A stretch of 64,000 nt of DNA. It comes from an uncultured Oscillospiraceae bacterium (GTDB lineage Bacteria; Bacillota; Clostridia; Oscillospirales; Oscillospiraceae). This document shows, piece after piece, positions 58,817 through 64,000 of this stretch (position 1 is its first letter; each line of letters opens with the position of its first letter). The position numbers were made by a program, and so were the translations under genes. Under the pieces are notes generated by a model. The model saw only the letters and a list, made by a program, of their open reading frames with translations. It was not told where the DNA came from and did not search any database. The stretch is taken from positions 62,001-126,000 of the forward strand of contig CAJUPS010000001.1 in NCBI GenBank assembly GCA_910588045.1, given 5' to 3'.

Positions 58817-61800
58817 GGCTTCCCTCCCACGATCCGGTCAATATGGCCCCAGAACTCCTCCGGTTTCACCGGGTGCAGGGGCTTACGGCAGTCCCCGCCC
58901 TCCCCGTCGGTAAAATTGCAGGCGGAGGCAAATGCGCAATAGGTGCACGCGTTGTCGTTCTCATTGGTGTAGAAGGGATCCGCGTCAATGACCCCTCCCC
59001 GGAGCTCCCGGGCGATCTTCTCCAGGAGCAGGTCCACGTACCGCTCCAGCTTCCCCAGCTCCTCAGCGGAGGCCAGTCCCCCGGCCACGCCCTTCTTTCC
59101 CACGGACAGCGGCAGGAACCGGGGAGCGTCCAAGGCGCTGTGCTCCATGGCCCGGAGCACCTCCGGCTGACTGAGCACCAGGCCGCTACGGCGCAGCTCC
59201 CGGTCCAGGGCGGACCGGAGCTCCTCGTCTCCGACGCTGCGGGGCTTGCTGACCAGCACGTCCCGGGCGGGCAGATACAGCACCCCCGCCGGGACGATCT
59301 CCCGTCCGAAGATCCGCTTCCCCTCCCGCCTGAGGGCGAAGAGGTAGAGCAGCATCTGGATATTCAGCCCGTGTCGGACATCGCTGAGGTCAAAGGATTT
59401 CTTGCCGGACTTGTAGTCCACCACCCGCAGGTACAGCTTCCCCTCCGACAGCCACCCATCCACCCGGTCCACCCTTCCCGCCACGGTGAGGGACGCATCC
59501 TCGATGTGCACGGACACGGGCGGCATGGCCTCCCCCTCGCCGAAGCCCAGCTCGAAGGCCACAGGCGTGAAATCGGACTCCGCCAGCTCCCCGGATACGT
59601 TGGACACAATGGTCCTGACCGTCTTGCGCAGACGGCGGAAGAGGTATTTGAACCGCTCGTCCCGCCTGTCGAAGCCGGGCAGCGCCTGGTCCATGTACGC
59701 CTGTACCGCCTCGTCGGTGAGCCGGTTCAGCTCCCGCTCCCCCACCTGGGCGAAGCCGCCCTTCTCCATCACCGCACGGGTCACATACTCCAGCACAAAG
59801 TGGAGGAAGGTGCCCACCTGGGAGGCGTCAAACCCGGCGGGCGTCCGCTCTCTGGCCCGCAAACCGTACTGCATGAAATAGGCAAAGTGGCAGGAGTTGA
59901 TTTTGTCGATGCGGCTGGCCGACATGCGGCAGCTGTGCCCGTACAGCGCCTCCACCGCTCCGGGGGACAGCCGCCCCCGGTTCATCCCGGCGGCCCGCTC
60001 CATGGCGGCCAGGGCCTCCCCGTACCGCCCGGCGTCCGCAAAGTAGCGCCACAGCGCCCCCTCCCGTTCTCCCCCCGCCAGCTCCAGCGCGGGCAGGGGC
60101 GCGGTAAGCCGCCGGAAGCGGACGCCCCCGTCTCCGGTCTCCCGGACCCCCGGCAGCAGGGCCCGCGTCCGCCCCACCACGAAGGAGGGCCGCAGAGACG
60201 TACCGGACAGGTCCGCCGCAGGCCAGGAGACGATCAGCCTCTCCGTGGGCTGAGCCAGGGCGGCGTAGAGGTTTTGCAGCTCGATGTGGAACACCTCCAT
60301 ACCGCTGGGGGCCAGCTCGATGCCCCTCTCCAGCAGCCGCTCCCGGTCCTCCCGGGTGAACAGGCCCGTCCCCGTCTGGACGGCGGGCAGTACGTGGTCG
60401 TTGGCCCCCATGAGGAACAGCACCTTGATCCGGTGGCGGTCATTGCGGGTGATCTGACTGGCCTGCACCTGGTCCAGGGACACCGGAATGGTCCCCACGT
60501 CGTACTGCGTCAGCACCAGCTTCAACAGGTGCGCAAATTCCTCCCCATTCAGGGGCATATCCTCCAGTATCTCAGCAAACTGGTCCATCACATCGCACAG
60601 CAGCTCCCACAGCTGGCCGTACTCCCTGGCCCGCTGGAGCTCCCCCAGCGCTTCCAGCCGGGCGGTGTGCTCCTCCATCTGTCGGGCGAGGTCCAGCTCC
60701 TCCAGAAAGTCCCACAGGACCTGCAGCTTCCCCGTCGCCCCCTCCTGCTCCTTCAAGCCCTTGGCCAGGCGCCCCAGGGGGCCGCCCACCCGGCGGCGGA
60801 TGGCGTTGATCTCCGCCAGGGCCTCCTCCTGGGCGGGGGTGAACTCCTCCCCCCAGCCGTCGGGGTTGGCGGTCCAGTCCTCCTCCCGGACCCACATGGC
60901 GCCGTGGATGTCCCAGGTGATGACGTAGTTCTCCAGCTTGTCGCATTCCTCATCACGGATGCCCGCCAGGCCGGTCTTCAGCCAGCGGAACATATCCTCG
61001 TACTCATAGCCCCCCGTCACCGCGTCCAGGGCCCCCGCCAGCAGGCTCAGCACCGGCTTTTCCAGTACGTCGCTGCGGCGGCTGAGGTAGACAGGAATAC
61101 CAAAGCGCTCAAAGACATTTTCAATGGTAGCGGCATACTCGTCCAGGTTCCGGGCCGCCAGGCCGATGTCCCGGTAGCGGCACCCCGTGGTCCGCACCAA
61201 TTCCAATATTCGGGCGGCCACGTACTCCGTCTCCGTGAACATGCTCTCCGCCTTGACCAGCTCCACCCTGCCGCAGTCCCCCTCCCAGGGCTTCGCCGTA
61301 CCAAAGAAGTGCTCCGCCAGGTGCGCCAGCTCGTTCTCCGGCTCCCCGGCGGGCAAAACCTCCGTCTCGCAGGCTATTCCGCACTCCGCCGCCATGCGCT
61401 CCAAGCGGCTCTGGGCCAGCACGCCCTGGCGGAACATCTCCAGATTGCTCCCGTCCCCCAGCAGCGTCACCGTCACCGACCGGGCCGAGCGCAGCAGGAG
61501 CTCCAACAGCTTCAGCTCCTGGGCGGTGAAGTAGGTGAAGCCATCCAGATATACGTCCTTCCCCGCGGCGTAGCCGGACTCCTCCAGGTGGTCAAGGAGC
61601 TTCTCCATCCTGTCCCGGCGGTCCGCCCCCTCCCGGTGGAGCCGGGCGAGGTAGGCCGCGTAGATCAGGGCCACGTCCCGGGCCTTCTCCCCGCTCACGC
61701 CCTCCAGAGCCGGGGCCGCCCCGCCCAGATCCTCCGGCTGCACCCGGCAGGCGATCAGCTCGTCGCACAGCGCCACCAGCTCCTGTAAGAACGGCGCTCT

Positions 61801-62124
61801 CCGGGAGGGCCGGGCGTACACCGTCAGCTGCGGCCCCGCCTCCCGCAGAGCCAGCTGCATCATCAGCAGCTTCCCCCCGGCATCCAGCGCCCCGTCCGAA
61901 AGCGCGCCGGTGCGCTCCAGCACCCGCGTGGCCAGCTGGCGCAGGCTCAGTACCTCCGCATACTTCGTCGCCCCGGGGCCGCACACACGGCACAAATCCA
62001 TCTCCGAGCCATGGGAGGCGTGCTCCGGCACGAGCAGCAGCGCACTCGAACGCCGGTCCCTGATCTCCTCCAGCACCCGCCGGGATTTTCCGGTGTTGGC
62101 CCGTCCCATCCAGATTCGCAGCAT
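58813..62124 (-). CDS. addB: ATP-dependent helicase/nuclease subunit B
   Basis: AddB recognises Chi and carries a second nuclease domain. The 1,103-residue protein starts MLRIWMGRANTGKSRRVLEEI, a P-loop-like opening, and ends with RVVDYKSGKKSFDLSDV (nuclease) and the Fe-S cysteines in ACTYCAFASACNF plus a later Cys. Length is typical. ATG 62124 follows GGGAGGGACGCGT; the longer open frame (from 62274) crosses the promoter. Confidence 0.97.
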   Translation of the reverse strand: MLRIWMGRANTGKSRRVLEEIRDRRSSALLLVPEHASHGSEMDLCRVCGPGATKYAEVLSLRQLATRVLERTGALSDGALDAGGKLLMMQLALREAGPQLTVYARPSRRAPFLQELVALCDELIACRVQPEDLGGAAPALEGVSGEKARDVALIYAAYLARLHREGADRRDRMEKLLDHLEESGYAAGKDVYLDGFTYFTAQELKLLELLLRSARSVTVTLLGDGSNLEMFRQGVLAQSRLERMAAECGIACETEVLPAGEPENELAHLAEHFFGTAKPWEGDCGRVELVKAESMFTETEYVAARILELVRTTGCRYRDIGLAARNLDEYAATIENVFERFGIPVYLSRRSDVLEKPVLSLLAGALDAVTGGYEYEDMFRWLKTGLAGIRDEECDKLENYVITWDIHGAMWVREEDWTANPDGWGEEFTPAQEEALAEINAIRRRVGGPLGRLAKGLKEQEGATGKLQVLWDFLEELDLARQMEEHTARLEALGELQRAREYGQLWELLCDVMDQFAEILEDMPLNGEEFAHLLKLVLTQYDVGTIPVSLDQVQASQITRNDRHRIKVLFLMGANDHVLPAVQTGTGLFTREDRERLLERGIELAPSGMEVFHIELQNLYAALAQPTERLIVSWPAADLSGTSLRPSFVVGRTRALLPGVRETGDGGVRFRRLTAPLPALELAGGEREGALWRYFADAGRYGEALAAMERAAGMNRGRLSPGAVEALYGHSCRMSASRIDKINSCHFAYFMQYGLRARERTPAGFDASQVGTFLHFVLEYVTRAVMEKGGFAQVGERELNRLTDEAVQAYMDQALPGFDRRDERFKYLFRRLRKTVRTIVSNVSGELAESDFTPVAFELGFGEGEAMPPVSVHIEDASLTVAGRVDRVDGWLSEGKLYLRVVDYKSGKKSFDLSDVRHGLNIQMLLYLFALRREGKRIFGREIVPAGVLYLPARDVLVSKPRSVGDEELRSALDRELRRSGLVLSQPEVLRAMEHSALDAPRFLPLSVGKKGVAGGLASAEELGKLERYVDLLLEKIARELRGGVIDADPFYTNENDNACTYCAFASACNFTDGEGGDCRKPLHPVKPEEFWGHIDRIVGGKP

Positions 62125-62158
62125 ACGCGTCCCTCCCTGTCGTATCTCGTCGCCTCCC

Positions 62159-62187
62159 AGTATACCAGATATTGCGGCGACATTCAA
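62159..62187 (-). promoter_or_regulatory. Promoter of addBA
   Basis: Minus-strand TTGAAT (62187-62182), 17-bp spacer, TATACT (62164-62159). Confidence 0.75.
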
Positions 62188-62228
62188 TTCTTTCCCGGAA
62201 AAAATTGTCTCAGGGGCCCCAAAGGGGC

Positions 62229-62257
62229 TTGAAATCTTGCAGAAAGGCGCGTATAAT
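62229..62257 (+). promoter_or_regulatory. Promoter of the M3 peptidase gene
   Basis: TTGAAA (62229-62234), 17-bp spacer, TATAAT (62252-62257), back to back with the addBA promoter. Confidence 0.85.
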
Positions 62258-62303
62258 GATAACGGTTTTGCCAAAACTAACCGTGTGTTAAGAAAGGATG
62301 AGA

Positions 62304-64000
62304 ATGAAAGAAATGAGAAAGAAACTTTTAGCCCTGCTGCTGACCCTTTCCCTGCTGCTCTCCGTATGCCCGGTGGCGCTGGCAGCGGAGGACGGAGTCC
62401 GCGAAACCGACTTCTTCACCGACCAGACCCACGCCGACGTCAACTATGCCGACATGGAATACAAGCATATTGACGGCGAGCCGATCCTGAAGGAGATGGA
62501 GGAGATCCGGGAGCTCCTGTCCGACGGCGCCAACGCAAAGAAGGTGGAAGAGACCTTCAACAAGTTTGCCGGGCAGTTCCTGGAGATCATCACCATGTAC
62601 CAGCTGGTGAACATCAAGACCTATCAGGACGTCACCGACGAGGACGCCGCTGCCGAGATGGAGTACACCAACGAACTGTACATGACGGTGGTCGACGGGC
62701 TGATCCTGCTGATCCAGGACATCCTGGAATCCCCCTGCGACAAGTTCCTCCGTGACCAGCTGACGGAGGAGGACATCGAGTATTATACCGAGTACGAGGC
62801 CATGACCGAGGAGCAGCTGGCCCGGTCCAACCAGGAGACCGCTCTGCAAAACGAGTACCTGTCCGCCGCCTACCAGACCTACACCGCCGAGTACGACGGC
62901 AAGGAGTGGGACGACGCCTCCCTGGCCGAAGCGCTGGCCGCCGGTGAGATGGACCAGGAGACCTACACCACCGTCTCCCGCCAGGTGGCCAAGAACACCA
63001 ACGCCGCCCTGGGCGACATCTACCTGCGGATGGTGGCGCTGCGCAAGGAGATCGCCAAGAGCTACGACTACGACAACTACGGTGACTACGCCTACACCGA
63101 GGTCTACGACCGGGATTACACCCAGGAGGAGATCCACTCCTTCCACCAGGCGGTGAAGGAGTATATCGTTCCCCTGTACGACGCGCTGTATCCGCTGTAC
63201 TACGCTGAGTCCGGCGACCCCGTGTTCGAGGGGGACTACGCCGGGGACATCGCGCTGGACATGATCGAGCCCTATATCCAGCAGCTCTCCAGCGAGCTGA
63301 CGGAGGCGTTTACCTACATGCGCAGCCACGGCCTCTATGACAGCGACTACAGCGACACCAAGGGCGACGCCGGTTTCACCACCATCCTGAACACGTATGG
63401 CGCTCCCTTCTATTTCAACTCCCCCTATGGCGACCTCTACGATCTGACCACCGCCATCCACGAGTTCGGCCACTACAACAACTTCTATTGGCAGCCCGCC
63501 GGATGGAACGACAGCAGCAAATCCATCGACATCGCTGAGGTCCACTCCCAGGGGCTGGAGCTTCTGTTTACCCACTTCTACGCCGACCTCTTCGACAGCG
63601 AGGAATCCGCCGTGGCCGTACAGGACTACCTCATGCTCAACCTGCTCTATGGCGCCATCATCAACGGCTGCCTCCACGATGAGCTCCAGCAGTACGTCTA
63701 CGCCACGGAAAACGTGACGCTGGAACAGATCAACCAGGAGTATTGCCGCCTGTGCAAGGAGTACGGCATGATCCCCGAGGACGACGAGCGCACAGAGATG
63801 TACAGCTGGTATCAGATCCCCCACACCTTCACCAGCCCCTGCTACTATATCAGCTACGCCGTGTCCGCCGCCGGTGCCCTGGCCTTCTGGCTGGACACCC
63901 AGGAGGACGACTACTTCTCCGCCGTGGACAACTATCTGGCGTTCACCGCGCTGGATGCTACCTACGGCTTCCAGGAGAGCTTTGAGGAGCTGGGCATGGA
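62304..64000 (+). CDS. Secreted M3 family oligoendopeptidase (3' end outside the window)
   Basis: The visible 565 residues start with a signal peptide (MKEMRKKLLALLLTLSLLLS, cleaved near VALA-AE). The central part is helical and acidic. The catalytic zinc motif is HEFGH at 386-390 (TTAIHEFGHYNN), with a downstream Glu in AEVHSQGLELLF. This is the oligoendopeptidase F / M3 fold, but secreted, unlike the cytosolic PepF. It probably digests peptides outside the cell. ATG 62304 follows AAAGGATGAGA. The gene runs off the window. Confidence 0.9.
   Translation, partial: MKEMRKKLLALLLTLSLLLSVCPVALAAEDGVRETDFFTDQTHADVNYADMEYKHIDGEPILKEMEEIRELLSDGANAKKVEETFNKFAGQFLEIITMYQLVNIKTYQDVTDEDAAAEMEYTNELYMTVVDGLILLIQDILESPCDKFLRDQLTEEDIEYYTEYEAMTEEQLARSNQETALQNEYLSAAYQTYTAEYDGKEWDDASLAEALAAGEMDQETYTTVSRQVAKNTNAALGDIYLRMVALRKEIAKSYDYDNYGDYAYTEVYDRDYTQEEIHSFHQAVKEYIVPLYDALYPLYYAESGDPVFEGDYAGDIALDMIEPYIQQLSSELTEAFTYMRSHGLYDSDYSDTKGDAGFTTILNTYGAPFYFNSPYGDLYDLTTAIHEFGHYNNFYWQPAGWNDSSKSIDIAEVHSQGLELLFTHFYADLFDSEESAVAVQDYLMLNLLYGAIINGCLHDELQQYVYATENVTLEQINQEYCRLCKEYGMIPEDDERTEMYSWYQIPHTFTSPCYYISYAVSAAGALAFWLDTQEDDYFSAVDNYLAFTALDATYGFQESFEELGM

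Overview
The window is a chromosomal segment of a spore-forming, anaerobic, GC-rich Firmicute, most like gut Oscillospirales (Flavonifractor, Lawsonibacter and Oscillibacter relatives). The evidence is the sporulation set (SpoIIM, a SpoIID-domain protein, CwlD, CotJ proteins, a GerMN lipoprotein), Clostridia-type AddAB, a CD1247-type protein, an anaerobic (cobalt-early) cobalamin operon and strong AGGAGG ribosome binding sites. No rRNA, tRNA or CRISPR was seen.

Layout. 1-1849: end of an ABC importer operon (permease, ATPase). 1844-12869, mostly minus strand: short B12-dependent methionine synthase, XerD, SpoIIM, YajC, Tgt, a Tyr phosphatase, small genes, QueA and a SpoIID-like protein. 13053-19547: asd, an ApgM-like proposed homoserine kinase, DUF1015 and a PHP phosphatase, with DUF3788 and a degenerate chemoreceptor on the other strand. 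19600-25110, minus: a PRTase-like protein, a CD1247-type protein with a MITE at its stop codon, EF-P, GNAT, a HEAT-like protein, RadA and CwlD. 25243-31410: the cotJ locus, split by a 5.1-kb serine-recombinase element. 31498-36059: GerMN lipoprotein, two-component system, D-Ala-D-Ala carboxypeptidase. 36214-45618, minus: cobalamin operon with a CbiJ-CbiE-CbiT fusion. 45805-51475: QueH, an M23 peptidase, a flavin-binding family protein, Ppk1 and a sigma/membrane-partner pair. 51699-55190: tyrosine recombinase, invertible promoter segment, two c-di-GMP-I riboswitch motifs and a secreted beta-helix protein. 55268-64000: AddA, AddB and the start of a secreted M3 peptidase.

Two systems stand out. 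(1) cotJC is cut after codon 135 by an element carrying MarR, MATE, a small alarmone synthetase and a large serine recombinase. Joining the flanks at a shared central GA dinucleotide restores an uninterrupted 199-residue CotJC. The element ends joined together give a dyad-symmetric attP-like site. This is the architecture of the sporulation intervening elements of the skin type. (2) Just downstream of a tyrosine recombinase, two exact inverted 20-bp copies of GACAAAATTTCTATTTTGTC flank 199 bp. That segment holds a bidirectional terminator and a TGCTATAAT promoter that now points away from the surface-protein gene (OFF as sequenced). Between the switch and the gene lie two GEMM-I (c-di-GMP-I) riboswitch motifs. 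The secreted protein would thus be under phase variation and second-messenger control together.
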